A DNA stretch of 64,000 nucleotides from Saliniramus fredricksonii (GCF_900094735.1 NZ_FMBM01000002.1:248001-312000); one strand, 5' to 3'; shown: positions 8,935 through 18,656, counted from the stretch's first letter. The notes: generated from the letters alone by a model not told the origin. Made by a program: numbers and translations.

Positions 8935-9945
8935 ATGCGCAAAACCCTCTTTTTGATTTTTGCCTTGTTCTTCGGCGCAGCCGCGACGCTCGTCGCGCTG
9001 ACCGGGTCAGTCCAGGCCCGCGGCCCGATCGAAGGCGCGAGCGCCCATCCGCTGGTTCCGCTGCCGCCCGGCGGCTATATAACCCGCGATGAATTCACCG
9101 ATTTCGCCGAACTCACCTTCCCATCCGCGCCGCGCGAGGGGCGGGAGCAGACGGAATTTCTCGAAGTCGAGGGCGCGCATACGCGCAAGGAATATACGAT
9201 CGAGGGGACGGATGTCGCGACTTTGCGGCTGTATCGCAGCTATCTCGACTATTTCGAGAATGAGGGCTTCGACATCGTCTTCAACGGCTTCGGTGACGAG
9301 CTCGGCAGTCGCAGCGGCTTTACCTTCATTCACACCACCTTCCTCGCTGCGACGCCTTCGACCCGGGCCGATACCGTCGCCTATATCCTGGCCCGGGATG
9401 CGAGCGCGGACACCGTCATCGCGCTGACTTTCTATGATCGCCAGAATGACCGGCGCATCATGGTCAATGCCGTCGATATCGCGCCGATGGATACGATCGA
9501 CCTGTTCGCCTCTCCCGATACGTCGGACTCCGAAGCCGAACCGGCGCCGGCTCCCGTCGTGCAGCAGGCCGATGAACTGGAGGAGGGGCTCCTCGCCGAT
9601 GGCCGTGTCGTGGTCGATGCCATCCTCTTCGCCTTCGACAGTGACGAGATCCTGCCCGAATCCGCCGAGGCACTCGCTGTGGTCGGCGGTCTGATGCGCG
9701 ACCGCCCGGAGCTGAAACTGCTCGTGGTCGGCCATACGGATGGTGTCGGCAGCTTCGATTACAATCTGCGCCTGTCGCTCGATCGTGCCACTGCCGTGGT
9801 GAACTGGCTGCGCCGCGAACACGGGATCGCCCGCGAGCGCCTGCGCCCCGCCGGTGCAGGGCCGATGTCGCCGATCACGACGAACCGCACGGAGCAGGGC
9901 CGCACCCTCAATCGGCGCGTGGAACTCGTCGAGATGATCGACTGA
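8935..9945 (+). CDS. OmpA-family peptidoglycan-binding protein
   Basis: The 336-residue protein starts with a signal peptide (MRKTLFLIFALFFGAAATLV through SVQARG). A central domain of unknown type covers about residues 40-200. An acidic Pro/Ala linker then leads to a C-terminal OmpA domain (AILFAFDSDEILPESAEAL, LLVVGHTDGVGSFDYNLRLS, RLRPAGAG, NRTEQGRTLNRRVEL) that binds diaminopimelate in peptidoglycan. ATG 8935 is supported by GGGAGAA 8 bases upstream; the longer in-frame ORF from 8848 crosses a stem-loop. The central domain resembles DUF4892-like periplasmic regions, but I am not certain. It probably tethers the envelope to the cell wall. Confidence 0.88.
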   Translation: MRKTLFLIFALFFGAAATLVALTGSVQARGPIEGASAHPLVPLPPGGYITRDEFTDFAELTFPSAPREGREQTEFLEVEGAHTRKEYTIEGTDVATLRLYRSYLDYFENEGFDIVFNGFGDELGSRSGFTFIHTTFLAATPSTRADTVAYILARDASADTVIALTFYDRQNDRRIMVNAVDIAPMDTIDLFASPDTSDSEAEPAPAPVVQQADELEEGLLADGRVVVDAILFAFDSDEILPESAEALAVVGGLMRDRPELKLLVVGHTDGVGSFDYNLRLSLDRATAVVNWLRREHGIARERLRPAGAGPMSPITTNRTEQGRTLNRRVELVEMID

Positions 9946-10079
9946 TCCGGACGGCGGTTCACGCGGATACGCGTTGCGCGGGCGCGCAGGCGAGGTTGCG
10001 GGATTTGTGCCCGGTCAACCCTCGACCGCGCCCGCGCAAGGGCGTATCCAAGGGAGCATAACCGATCGGATTTTCTCCC

Positions 10080-11021
10080 GTGTCCTCGCCGCAAGCCATC
10101 ATCGACAATCGCCGCGGCATCATTGCGATGCTGTGCGCGAGCCTGTTCTTCATCACCAACGACACGGTGATCAAGCTCGCCTCGGATGTGTTCTCGACGA
10201 GCCAGATGATGGCGGTACGCGGGGTTTTCTCGACGAGTTTCGCACTGATCATCGTGGTCGCTCTGGGCCAGGCCCGCCATCTGCGCAAGCTCGCCTCACC
10301 TCTGGTCGCCCTGCGCGCCACGCTCGAGGCCACGGTCGCCTTCCTCTTCATTACCGCGCTCGCCTTGTTGCCGCTGGCCAATGTCACGGCCATCCTGCAA
10401 TCCACGCCGATCATCATGACCCTGATGCTGGTGGCGCTCGGGCTGGAGCGCGTCGGCTGGCGGCGCTGGGGGGCGATCCTCGTCGGTTTCGCGGGCGTGC
10501 TGCTGATCGTGCAGCCGAGCCCCGAGGGGTTCAACATCTCGGTGCTGTTTGCGCTCTCCGCCGCCGTGCTGGTCTCGATTCGTGATCTGGTCACGCGGCG
10601 TATCGCCAATGACATTCCTTCTCCGGTGATCGCCGCCTCCACCACCATGGCTGTCGGCCTTGCCGGTTTCGTCATCGGTTTCGTGCGCGGGGAGGAATGG
10701 GCGCCTTTCCTCGTACCGGAGGTGACCTATCTCGTGGTGGCGGCGGCGCTCGTGACGATGGCCAATCTGGCGATCGTGATGGCATTCCGCAATGTCGAGG
10801 TCTCGGTGGTATCGCCGTTCCGCTATGCCGTCGTCATCTTCGCCTTGATCCTCGGCTATCTGGTCTTTGGTGATCTGCCGAATCTCGTCGCCATGGCGGG
10901 CATGGCGCTCGTGGTCGGGGCCGGGGTCTACACGATACACCGCGAGCATGTGCGACGCCGGCAGATCTCTGCGCTGAGTGTTGCGCGCCCGGAAACCACA
11001 GGCGGGGAGACAGGGCGATGA
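10080..11021 (+). CDS. DMT-superfamily (EamA) transporter
   Basis: This is a 313-residue inner-membrane protein with about ten hydrophobic helices in two EamA repeats. The first repeat begins at GIIAMLCASLFFITNDTVIK and the second at NISVLFALSAAVLVSIRDLV. Members export metabolites such as amino acids and S-adenosylmethionine or are of unknown substrate; nothing here fixes the substrate. The start is a GTG at 10080. The stop overlaps the next gene's ATG (ATGA at 11018), so the two transporters are translationally coupled. Confidence 0.85.
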   Translation: MSSPQAIIDNRRGIIAMLCASLFFITNDTVIKLASDVFSTSQMMAVRGVFSTSFALIIVVALGQARHLRKLASPLVALRATLEATVAFLFITALALLPLANVTAILQSTPIIMTLMLVALGLERVGWRRWGAILVGFAGVLLIVQPSPEGFNISVLFALSAAVLVSIRDLVTRRIANDIPSPVIAASTTMAVGLAGFVIGFVRGEEWAPFLVPEVTYLVVAAALVTMANLAIVMAFRNVEVSVVSPFRYAVVIFALILGYLVFGDLPNLVAMAGMALVVGAGVYTIHREHVRRRQISALSVARPETTGGETGR

Positions 11022-12304
11022 AAGGGTCGAGTGACGCTGCGGAACCGGATGCCGGCGTGGCCACGCAGCCTGAACAGCCATCGCCGTTGCCCGGCGAGGC
11101 AATCATGTCCGGCTCCGCGCCGGTGCGGGTGCCTTCGCTCGCCATCCTTGTCGCGATCTCCACGCTGCAGCCCTTCGCGCTGAACGTGCTGGCTCCCGCC
11201 ACGCCCGTCCTGGCGCGGGTGATGGAAACCGATTACGCGACGATTCAGCTCACACTCACCGTCTATCTCGCCACGGTCGCGGTGACGCAACTCTTCGTCG
11301 GTCCGATCTCCGACCGGATCGGGCGCCGGCCCTGCATCATCGGCGGGATCGCGCTGTTTCTGATCGGTTCGGTGATGGGCGCCTTCGCCCAGAGTATCGA
11401 GAGCCTGCTGCTGGCGCGGGTCGTCCAGGCCGCCGGTGGCGGGACCTGTTTCGCGCTGGCGCGCGCCGTCGTGCGCGATACCGCCGGCAAGGACCGGGCG
11501 GCGAGCATTATCGGCTATCTCTCGATGGCGATGGTGATCTCACCGATGATCGCCCCCTTCGTTGGCGGTGTGCTGGAGGAAGCCTTCGGCTGGCGTGCCA
11601 TCTTCATCGCGATGGTGCTGCTCTCCGCCGGTGTGCTCGTCGCGGCCTGGTACGCCTTGTATGAAACCGCGCCGCGTGGCGCGTCGTCCTCGTTCGTCAC
11701 CATCCTGCGCGGCTTTCCGATCCTGTTGAGCAATCCGGCCTTCCTCTTCTACACGCTGACCCTGGCCTTCGTATCCGCGACGTTCTTCGGCTTCATCGCC
11801 GGGGCGCCCTTCGTCGTGGTGGAAACGATGCAGCGCTCGCCGCAGGTCTACGGGCTGTATTTCATTATCAATGCGGCCGGCTACATGTTCGGGAATTTCC
11901 TCACCGGACGCTACGGCCAGCGCTTCGGCTCGATGAAGCTCGTCGTCATCGGCACCTGGATGTCCTCGGGTGCGATGCTGATCGCCCTGTATTTCGCGCT
12001 GATCGGCCCCTGGACACCGCTGACCTTCTTCCTGCCGCTGACGATCAACGGCGTCGGCAACGGCCTGACCATTCCCGGCGCCACTGCGGCGGCGCTCTCG
12101 GTGCGCCCGGATCTCGCCGGAACGGCGGCGGGGCTCTCCGGCGCGGCGCAATTGGGGACCGGCGCGCTCGCGGCGGTGATCGGCGGCTATATCGTCGAGC
12201 TCTATGCGCCGGGTCTGGTGATCTTCATGCTGGTCTGCATGCTCGCCGGTCTCACGGCGTCGCGGTTCGCGCGCCATCATGAGATGCGCAGCGGCGGGGA
12301 ATGA
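11018..12304 (+). CDS. MFS transporter of the Bcr/CflA drug-resistance family
   Basis: The protein shows 12 predicted helices and the family A-motif GPISDRIGRRPCIIGG after helix 2. It also has the drug/H+ antiporter motif in helix 5 (the GYLSMAMVISPMIAPFVGGV region). Such exporters move drugs or sulfonamide- and bicyclomycin-like compounds out of the cell in exchange for protons. I give ATG 11018 (428 residues) because it overlaps the upstream stop and has GGAGA at a good distance. ATG 11105 would give a more typical 399-residue protein without the disordered N-terminus. Confidence 0.88.
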   Translation: MKGSSDAAEPDAGVATQPEQPSPLPGEAIMSGSAPVRVPSLAILVAISTLQPFALNVLAPATPVLARVMETDYATIQLTLTVYLATVAVTQLFVGPISDRIGRRPCIIGGIALFLIGSVMGAFAQSIESLLLARVVQAAGGGTCFALARAVVRDTAGKDRAASIIGYLSMAMVISPMIAPFVGGVLEEAFGWRAIFIAMVLLSAGVLVAAWYALYETAPRGASSSFVTILRGFPILLSNPAFLFYTLTLAFVSATFFGFIAGAPFVVVETMQRSPQVYGLYFIINAAGYMFGNFLTGRYGQRFGSMKLVVIGTWMSSGAMLIALYFALIGPWTPLTFFLPLTINGVGNGLTIPGATAAALSVRPDLAGTAAGLSGAAQLGTGALAAVIGGYIVELYAPGLVIFMLVCMLAGLTASRFARHHEMRSGGE

Positions 12305-12338
12305 CCAGGCCGAGCGCGCCAATCCAGGCGCGACCGAA

Positions 12339-12677
12339 TCAGGCAGGGGAGGGGTCGTTCGTGTCCGATGGCGTGTTGGAATTGGCCGGTATGCCGAGCT
12401 CGCTCGCCGTGAGGCGCGACACGGCGGGGCGTCCGTCATGCCTGGGAAGGCGCCGGCGCACGGGACGTCGCAGATATTCGCGATACATCATCTCGCCCAG
12501 ACCCTGGTCATGCACCCGGCGCAAACCCGCAACCCCTTCCTTGCCCCGTGAGGGCTTTCCATCCGTGCCGCCATGCCGTCCGAGCGCGGAGGTCGTATCT
12601 GACCCGGCGGGATCTGCATCGGAGCGACTCTGATCGGATCCGCAACCGACGCGATTGTCCTGAATTGTTTCGTCCAT
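12339..12677 (-). CDS. Possible small hypothetical protein
   Basis: An open frame of 112 codons lies on the minus strand in the gene-poor stretch 12305-12877. The translation is polar and glycine-rich at first (ALGRHGGTDGKPSRGKEG) and then has an amphipathic, arginine-rich section (VHDQGLGEMMYREYLRRPVR). I do not recognise a family. The frame extends upstream to 12812, but the internal ATG at 12677 gives the most protein-like start. It could be a chance ORF. Confidence 0.35.
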   Translation of the reverse strand: MDETIQDNRVGCGSDQSRSDADPAGSDTTSALGRHGGTDGKPSRGKEGVAGLRRVHDQGLGEMMYREYLRRPVRRRLPRHDGRPAVSRLTASELGIPANSNTPSDTNDPSPA

Positions 12678-12877
12678 AGCTGAACTTACCTCGAGTCGCA
12701 ATCCTTGGCCATGCACTTTTGCTGCAGCGCAATACAGACTTGCATGACGTTCATGTCTGACGGGTACCATGCCCTTTGCCGATGCGCCGCGATGCGGTTT
12801 GACCATCCGCACGCGCAGCCGTTACATAAAGGTTGCGCACGACAGTATGAAAGCAAGGCAAAAACGGGGAAAACGCC

Positions 12878-13747
12878 ATGGCGAAGGTCGCATTTCTGGG
12901 TCTCGGGGTGATGGGTTATCCGATGGCAGGCCATCTCGCCGCCAAGGGCCACGATGTCACGGTCTATAACCGTACGGTCGCGAAGGCGGAAGAATGGGTC
13001 TCCGCGCATGGCGGGCGCGCTGCGGCCACCCCGCGCGAGGCGGCGGCGGGCCAGGAAATCGTCTTTGCCTGTGTCGGCAATGACGATGATCTGCGTGACG
13101 TCACGATCGGCCCCGCCGGCGCCTTCCATGCCATGGAAAAGGGCGCGACCTTCGTCGATCACACCACGGCCTCGGCGGAAGTCGCGCGCGAACTCGCCGC
13201 AGCGGCGGACATTGCCGGCTTCGGCTTCATCGACGCGCCGGTCTCCGGCGGCCAGGCAGGCGCGGAGAACGGCGTGCTCACCGTGATGTGCGGCGGGGAG
13301 GAAAAAGTCTATGCGGCGGTTGAGCCCGCGATCATGAGCTTCGCCCGTTCCTGCCGCCTTCTCGGCGCGTCGGGCTCGGGCCAACTCGCCAAGATGGTCA
13401 ACCAGGTCTGTATTGCGGGGCTGGTCCAGGGTCTGTCCGAGGCGATCGCCTTCGGTCAGAAAGCCGGGCTCGACATGGAGGCGGTGCTCGATGTGATCTC
13501 CAAGGGTGCCGCCGGCTCCTGGCAGATGGAGAATCGCGGCAAGACCATGGTGGAGGACAAATTCGATTTCGGCTTCGCCGTGGACTGGATGCGCAAGGAT
13601 CTCGACATCGTCCTCGCCGAGGCGCGCCGCAACGGCGCCTCCATGCCCGTCACCGCGCTGGTCGACCAGTTCTACGCCGAAGTCCAGAAGATGGGCGGCG
13701 GGCGCTGGGATACGTCGAGCCTGATCGCCCGCCTGAAGCGCGATTGA
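12878..13747 (+). CDS. NAD(P)-dependent beta-hydroxyacid dehydrogenase (3-hydroxyisobutyrate dehydrogenase family)
   Basis: The 289-residue enzyme has the family pattern: a Rossmann motif at the start (VAFLGLGVMGYPMAGHLA), the substrate-binding DAPVSGGQAGAENGVLTVM segment near residue 120, and the catalytic lysine region GSGQLAKMVNQ near residue 170. The family reduces or oxidises small acids such as glyoxylate, succinic semialdehyde, tartronate semialdehyde or 3-hydroxyisobutyrate. The length and the VYNRTVAKAE dinucleotide loop fit the glyoxylate/succinic semialdehyde reductase branch, with an Asn-Arg-Thr loop that suggests NADPH. The true substrate is not determined. Confidence 0.88.
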   Translation: MAKVAFLGLGVMGYPMAGHLAAKGHDVTVYNRTVAKAEEWVSAHGGRAAATPREAAAGQEIVFACVGNDDDLRDVTIGPAGAFHAMEKGATFVDHTTASAEVARELAAAADIAGFGFIDAPVSGGQAGAENGVLTVMCGGEEKVYAAVEPAIMSFARSCRLLGASGSGQLAKMVNQVCIAGLVQGLSEAIAFGQKAGLDMEAVLDVISKGAAGSWQMENRGKTMVEDKFDFGFAVDWMRKDLDIVLAEARRNGASMPVTALVDQFYAEVQKMGGGRWDTSSLIARLKRD

Positions 13748-13790
13748 CGCCGATCCGCGAAAGCCCCCTCCGCGACATGCAAGAGAGACC

Positions 13791-15221
13791 ATGACCCACC
13801 CGCTCATCGAAACCGATACCAGTCTCGAAGCCGTTCCCGTCCACGCCATCGGCCCGGAAGGGCTTGATGACCTTTTGGCGGAGTTACCCGGCCCCGCCGC
13901 GCATTTCGCCAAAGCGCAGGGTTTCAAGGCGAAGAAGGGGGAGACCGTGCTCTTGCCGGATGCGCAAGGCGGGCTCGCCCAGGTGCTGTTCGGGCTCGGT
14001 GACAAGATGCAGCGCGATCCCCTGCTGGCGGGTTTGCTGCCGGGGCGCCTGCCTGCAGGTCTCTATCGCCTGAACGGGGCCGGGCGGCTGGACGTGCTGG
14101 CCTGGCTGATGGGGGCTTATCGCTTCACGCGCTATCGCAGCGGGAAATCGGGGAACGACGGAACGGAAAACGGCGCGGACGACGGGGCCCGTGCGCGGTT
14201 GCTTGCGCCCGAGGGCGTCGATGTCGCTGGCGTGGCGCAGATCGCCCGGGCGCTCGCTCTGGGGCGCGATCTGATCAACACGCCGGCCAATGATTGCGGC
14301 CCCGCCGAGATCGCGCAGGCGGTCGAGCGGCTGGCCCAGCGTCACAATGCGTCGTGTCAGATCATCGAGGGTGACGCATTGGTCGCGGAGAATCTGCCGA
14401 TGATCCATGCGGTGGGCCGCGCTTCGCCGCGTGCGCCGCGCCTGATCGATCTGCGCTGGGGGCGTGCCGATGCGCCGCGCGTGACGCTGGTCGGCAAGGG
14501 CGTGGCCTTCGATACGGGCGGGCTGAATATCAAGCCCGACAATGCCATGAGCCTGATGAAGAAGGATATGGGCGGTGCGGCGGCGGCGATCGCGGCGGCG
14601 GCGATGGTGATGGCGTCCGGCCTCGATCTGCGCCTGCGGCTGCTGGTGCCGGCGGTGGAGAACGCGATTTCCGGCAATGCCTTCCGTCCGGGCGACGTGT
14701 TGCCGAGCCGCAAGGGACTCAGTGTCGAGATCGGCAATACCGATGCCGAAGGGCGGCTCATCCTCGCCGATGCGCTCGCGCTCGCGGACGAGGAGGCGCC
14801 TGAACTGCTGATCGATTTCGCCACCCTTACCGGCTCGGCCCGCGTCGCGCTCGGCCCCGACCTTCCCCCCTTCATGACGGATGACGAGGCGCTCGCCGCC
14901 GATCTGGCGCGGATCGGCATGGCGGAGGCCGATCCGGTATGGCGCCTGCCGCTCTGGCAACCCTATGACGATCTCTTGCGTTCCTCCGTCGCCGATCTGA
15001 ACCATATTTCCGGCAATTCCTTTGCCGGAGCGATCATTGCCGGGCTGTTCCTGCGCCGTTTCGTCGAAAAGGCGGAAAGCTATCTGCATTTCGACATCTA
15101 TGGCTGGGTGCCCAATGCGAAGCCGGGGCGCCCCAAGGGCGGCGAAGCGCAGGCTGCGCGGCTCGTCCATGCGCTGCTCACGGAGCGCTATCCGGCGCGC
15201 GCGGGCGGGAGCGGAGCATGA
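13791..15221 (+). CDS. M17 leucyl aminopeptidase family protein
   Basis: The 476-residue cytosolic enzyme has an N-terminal macro-like domain and a C-terminal di-metal peptidase domain. Landmarks are VGKGVAFDTGGLNIKP, MSLMKKDMGGAAAAIAAA with the metal-binding and catalytic Lys/Asp, and the family signature NTDAEGRLILADAL. It cleaves N-terminal residues from peptides using two divalent metals, probably as a hexamer. The stop overlaps the following NlpC/P60 gene start by 4 bases, a pairing that suggests joint processing of muropeptide-derived peptides. Confidence 0.92.
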   Translation: MTHPLIETDTSLEAVPVHAIGPEGLDDLLAELPGPAAHFAKAQGFKAKKGETVLLPDAQGGLAQVLFGLGDKMQRDPLLAGLLPGRLPAGLYRLNGAGRLDVLAWLMGAYRFTRYRSGKSGNDGTENGADDGARARLLAPEGVDVAGVAQIARALALGRDLINTPANDCGPAEIAQAVERLAQRHNASCQIIEGDALVAENLPMIHAVGRASPRAPRLIDLRWGRADAPRVTLVGKGVAFDTGGLNIKPDNAMSLMKKDMGGAAAAIAAAAMVMASGLDLRLRLLVPAVENAISGNAFRPGDVLPSRKGLSVEIGNTDAEGRLILADALALADEEAPELLIDFATLTGSARVALGPDLPPFMTDDEALAADLARIGMAEADPVWRLPLWQPYDDLLRSSVADLNHISGNSFAGAIIAGLFLRRFVEKAESYLHFDIYGWVPNAKPGRPKGGEAQAARLVHALLTERYPARAGGSGA

Positions 15222-16105
15222 GCGACGCGCGCGATTTCGACCCCCGGCTGACCCCGGCCCGGCCCGATCTCGCCGCCACTCATCTGCGCGGACGGATTGC
15301 CGCCGCGCATTATGCCGATGGCACGCTGATGCGCGTCGTCGCGACCCATACGGCTCTGCGCCGTGAGCCGCGCAGCGATGCCTCCCTCGATACCGAACTC
15401 CTCGCCGGCGAGGCTTTCATCACCTACGAGACGGACGAGAACGGTTTCGCCTGGGGGCAGAGCGTCGGCGATGGTTATGTCGGCCATGTCGCGCGCGACG
15501 ACCTCGATCCCCAGGCGCCCGAGCCGACGCATCGTCTCACGGCCCTGCGCAGCCCGCTCTATCCCGGCCCCTCGCTGAAACTGCCGACGCAAAGCTTTCT
15601 CTCGCTGAATGCGCGGCTTCATGTCTCGGCGATCGAGGGCGCCTATGCGCGCATCGCTTGCGGCAGCCATGGTGGCGGTTACGTTCATACCGCGCATATC
15701 GCGCCGCTCGCTGCGCTGGAGGACGACCCGGTCGCGGTCGCCGAGCGGTTTCTTCACACGCCCTATCTGTGGGGCGGGCGGACCTCGCTCGGGCTCGATT
15801 GCTCCGGCCTCGTCCAGCTTTCCCTCGCCGCCGCCGGGATCTACGCGCCGCGCGATGCCGACATGCAGGAAGCCGGGCTCGGGCAGGCGCTCGCCATCGA
15901 CGACGAGCTCGCGCATCTGACGCGCGGTGATCTCGTCTTCTGGAAGGGCCATGTCGGCATCATGTGTGACGGTGCGACACTGCTGCATGCCAATGGCCAC
16001 CACATGGCGGTGGCGCGTGAGCCGTTGGCGCAGGCACGGGAGCGGATTGCGAAAAACAGTTTCGGACCGATCACGGGCATCCGCCGCGTCGAGCGGCGCG
16101 CCTGA
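15218..16105 (+). CDS. NlpC/P60 family cysteine endopeptidase with SH3-like domains
   Basis: The C-terminal domain is NlpC/P60: catalytic Cys195 in GLDCSGLVQ, His245 in GHVGIM and a third polar residue near ANGHHM. The N-terminal half contains two bacterial SH3-like stretches (LRREPRSDASLDTELLAGEA; LRSPLYPGPSLKLPTQS). Relatives cleave gamma-D-Glu-diaminopimelate bonds in peptidoglycan peptides. No signal peptide is evident, so it probably acts on recycled muropeptides in the cytoplasm together with the coupled M17 aminopeptidase. The length is 295 residues. Confidence 0.9.
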   Translation: MSDARDFDPRLTPARPDLAATHLRGRIAAAHYADGTLMRVVATHTALRREPRSDASLDTELLAGEAFITYETDENGFAWGQSVGDGYVGHVARDDLDPQAPEPTHRLTALRSPLYPGPSLKLPTQSFLSLNARLHVSAIEGAYARIACGSHGGGYVHTAHIAPLAALEDDPVAVAERFLHTPYLWGGRTSLGLDCSGLVQLSLAAAGIYAPRDADMQEAGLGQALAIDDELAHLTRGDLVFWKGHVGIMCDGATLLHANGHHMAVAREPLAQARERIAKNSFGPITGIRRVERRA

Positions 16106-16181
16106 CCCCTTGGCGCATCATGTCGTCAGGTGGATACCGGCTGACGGGGACAATGATGCGTCGAACAATGACCTGGAGCGC

Positions 16182-16205
16182 CCGGCCTGACTTTCGTCAG
16201 GTCGG
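16182..16205. terminator. Hairpin between convergent NlpC/P60 and DMT transporter genes
   Basis: A 10-bp inverted repeat (16182-16191 with 16196-16205, one G-T pair, TTTC loop) sits between the two convergent genes. It has no long T-run, so a shared terminator is only a likely role. Confidence 0.4.
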
Positions 16206-16211
16206 AACGCG

Positions 16212-17120
16212 CTAATCACCGACCGGCTCGAAGGCAAGCAGGATGGTCACGGCGATGACGATCGCCGCCATGCCCGCAAGCTCCTGACGCGTCACGTTTT
16301 GCGAGAAGATCCGGCGCGAGACGAATTGCGCCATGATCACCTCGACGAGGGCCAGCGTGCGCACATTCGCAGCACTCGTCAGTGCGAAACCGATGAACCA
16401 GCATTGCGAGGCGAGGGCGCCCATGAATCCCGCCTTCGCGGAACTGCGCCAGACCTTCAGGCTCGCGATCAGCGCCGTGCGGTCGGCCAGCGCCAGATAA
16501 AGCCCCAGCACCAGGCTCTGCATGGTCAGCCCCACGACCAGCGTCGTCGTGGCGCGCATCAGGAACGATCCCTCCGCGAGGCTGAGCACGGCGCCGCGAA
16601 AGCCGATCGCCGAGAGCCCGAACAGGGCGACGGCGGCCAGCCCGAGCAGGATCGGCTGTAATCCGCCCTCGGTCAGCATGCCCGGGCGCCAGGACATGGC
16701 GAGGACGCCGCCGGTGCCGATCAGCACCGCGAGGGCGAGGGCGAAGGTGAGCGGATCACCCAGAAAGACGAGGCCGAACACCGCGACCTGCATGGGCTCG
16801 GTCTTTACATAGGCAGTGATCACGGAGAAGGAGCGCGCGCGCATCGCGGCCAGCATCAGGGCAGTCGCCCCGATCTGCGTCAGCGCTCCCATCAGGGCGA
16901 AGCCCCAGAAACCGGGACCGGGGGAGGGGATGCGCTCGCCGGTGGCGAATCCGACGAGGACGAGGAAGACGATCGCGAAGGGGAGGCCGAAGAGGAAGCG
17001 CACCTGTGTCGCGCCCATGGTGCCGATCGTCTGAGTGAGACTGCGCTGCATGGCGTTGCGCGCCGTCTGCGCTGCCGCAGCCGCCAGCGTCGCCGGTATC
17101 CAGAGCCAGACGAGATCCAT
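16212..17120 (-). CDS. DMT-superfamily (EamA) transporter
   Basis: This is a 302-residue polytopic inner-membrane protein with about ten hydrophobic helices in two repeats. It starts at DLVWLWIPATLAAAAAQTAR and keeps the EamA-typical proline and glycine positions (VKTEPMQVAVFGLVFLGDPL; ANVRTLALVEVIMAQFVSRR). The frame is open 28 codons further upstream, but those residues are not membrane-like, so ATG 17120 is preferred. It is convergent with the NlpC/P60 gene and divergent from the carboxypeptidase gene. The transported substrate is unknown. Confidence 0.83.
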   Translation of the reverse strand: MDLVWLWIPATLAAAAAQTARNAMQRSLTQTIGTMGATQVRFLFGLPFAIVFLVLVGFATGERIPSPGPGFWGFALMGALTQIGATALMLAAMRARSFSVITAYVKTEPMQVAVFGLVFLGDPLTFALALAVLIGTGGVLAMSWRPGMLTEGGLQPILLGLAAVALFGLSAIGFRGAVLSLAEGSFLMRATTTLVVGLTMQSLVLGLYLALADRTALIASLKVWRSSAKAGFMGALASQCWFIGFALTSAANVRTLALVEVIMAQFVSRRIFSQNVTRQELAGMAAIVIAVTILLAFEPVGD

Positions 17121-17522
17121 GAAAGCGCTTCCCCGATGAGACGGGTCCGTCATAGCGGGCTGATCGCGCCATTTGAAGCGATCCGGCGCAGGCTGCGCGC
17201 CCATTCCGGCTGCGTCTTATCGCGATCAGCCGGTCGCGCTTGCGGCATTTCGCCATCGCCTGGCGATCGGCGCGGTATCAGGCATGGGGAGGCAGATTTC
17301 GCCACGCTTTCGCCACGCGGCGGGTTTTTGCGATCATGGCGGCTGAGGCATCGTGCACGGTGCCTTCATTGCAAGGCGCCTTCATGCAAGGCGGCGGGCC
17401 TCTATGCAAGCATGGCTGATACGGCGTACAGTTCAATGGTTGCGCATGATGAGGGCTGTGGATTCGCGCTTGATGGCGGCTTCTCCCCCATGCGTATGGT
17501 GGGCATTGGGGATCAGGACAAG
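17121..17522. other. 402-base gene-free region between divergent genes
   Basis: No convincing gene is visible. The frame of the downstream carboxypeptidase is open from 17136, but its codons here are not family-like. A near-tandem 15/16-base repeat (CCTTCAT(T)GCAAGGCG) occupies 17363-17393. The region must carry the promoters of the two divergent genes; I could not pick them with confidence. Confidence 0.4.
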
Positions 17523-18656
17523 ATGGCGAGAATTGTGGTTCTCCTGATCGCGGTGATTGTCACCGTGTTCCCGGTCGAGCGGGCTGATGCCGACGAGCGG
17601 CCCGAATGGGTCGCGGGCACACCGGCACTGGTGGCCGATCTCGATAGCGGGCGGGTGCTGTATTCCCAGAATCCGACGCTGCCCTGGTATCCGGCCTCGC
17701 TCACCAAGCTGATGACGGCTTATGTGGCCATGGACGAGGCGCGCAACGGGCGCGTGCGCATGGATGACATGTTCACCGTCTCGGCCCGCGCCGCAGGCGA
17801 GCCGCCCTCGAAGATGGGTTTCTCGCCTGGCACGCAGATCCGCCTCGACAATGCGCTGCTGATCATCATGGTGCGCTCGGCCAATGACGTCGCCACCACC
17901 ATTGCCGAGGGGATTGCCGGATCGGTCGATGATTTCGTCGCGATCATGAATTTTCACGCGGCGCGGCTGGGCATGCACGACACCTATTTCACCAATGCCC
18001 ACGGCCTGCCCGATGCCCGCAAGCGCACGACAGCGCGCGACATGGCGATCCTCGCCCGCGCGCTCTACCGCGAATTCCCCGAGCAACGCGACCTGTTCGG
18101 ACTCGATTCGATCCGTTACGGCAGTTCCACCATGCGCAACCATAACGGCCTGATCGGGCGTTATGCGGGAACGACGGGGATGAAGACCGGCTATATCTGC
18201 TCTTCCGGCTTCAACGTGGTGGTCACCGCAGAGCGGCGCGGGCGCCGGCTGGTGGCGATCGTGATGGGTGCACCTTCGTCGGCGGAGCGCACGATCAGGT
18301 CGGCTGCGCTGCTCGAACACGGTTTCTCGCGGCTGGGCTGGGGCGGGACCACACTGGAAGCCCTGCCGCGTCAAGGCGGGATCGCCCCGCCCGATCTGCG
18401 CCCGGTGACCTGCGGGCGCAACCCGCCTTCCTCGATCACCCTGCCGCAGGCGGGTACGGAGCGCTTCGCCTTTGCCGGCGGTTCAGGTTCCTCGCCGCTT
18501 CTGCCGCAGGTCGACCTGCCAGACCGACCTCCCGCCAATCCCGTACGGGTCTGGACCGGAGCAACGCCGCCGGGCGCGCAAGAGCCTGTTCCCGCGCCTG
18601 CCGCAGCCGCGCGCGCCGCCGCGTCCGTGCCCCTGCCGCCGCCGCGTCCTTTCTGA
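17523..18656 (+). CDS. D-alanyl-D-alanine carboxypeptidase (penicillin-binding protein 5/6 family)
   Basis: The S11-family enzyme trims the terminal D-Ala from peptidoglycan stem peptides in the periplasm. From ATG 17523 (377 residues) there is a signal peptide (MARIVVLLIAVIVTVFPV). The three penicillin-binding motifs follow: Ser59-Leu-Thr-Lys62, Ser119-Ala-Asn121 and Lys221-Thr-Gly. The C-terminal ~100 residues are a Pro/Ala-rich tail without the usual membrane-anchor helix. The gene could be called dacF-like, but I leave the symbol empty because DacA, DacC and DacF cannot be separated by eye. Confidence 0.9.
   Translation: MARIVVLLIAVIVTVFPVERADADERPEWVAGTPALVADLDSGRVLYSQNPTLPWYPASLTKLMTAYVAMDEARNGRVRMDDMFTVSARAAGEPPSKMGFSPGTQIRLDNALLIIMVRSANDVATTIAEGIAGSVDDFVAIMNFHAARLGMHDTYFTNAHGLPDARKRTTARDMAILARALYREFPEQRDLFGLDSIRYGSSTMRNHNGLIGRYAGTTGMKTGYICSSGFNVVVTAERRGRRLVAIVMGAPSSAERTIRSAALLEHGFSRLGWGGTTLEALPRQGGIAPPDLRPVTCGRNPPSSITLPQAGTERFAFAGGSGSSPLLPQVDLPDRPPANPVRVWTGATPPGAQEPVPAPAAAARAAASVPLPPPRPF

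Noticed and set aside
17136-17522. 129-residue N-terminal extension of the D-Ala-D-Ala carboxypeptidase
   Set aside because: The extension has no family-like sequence, whereas ATG 17523 gives a normal signal peptide directly before the enzyme domain.
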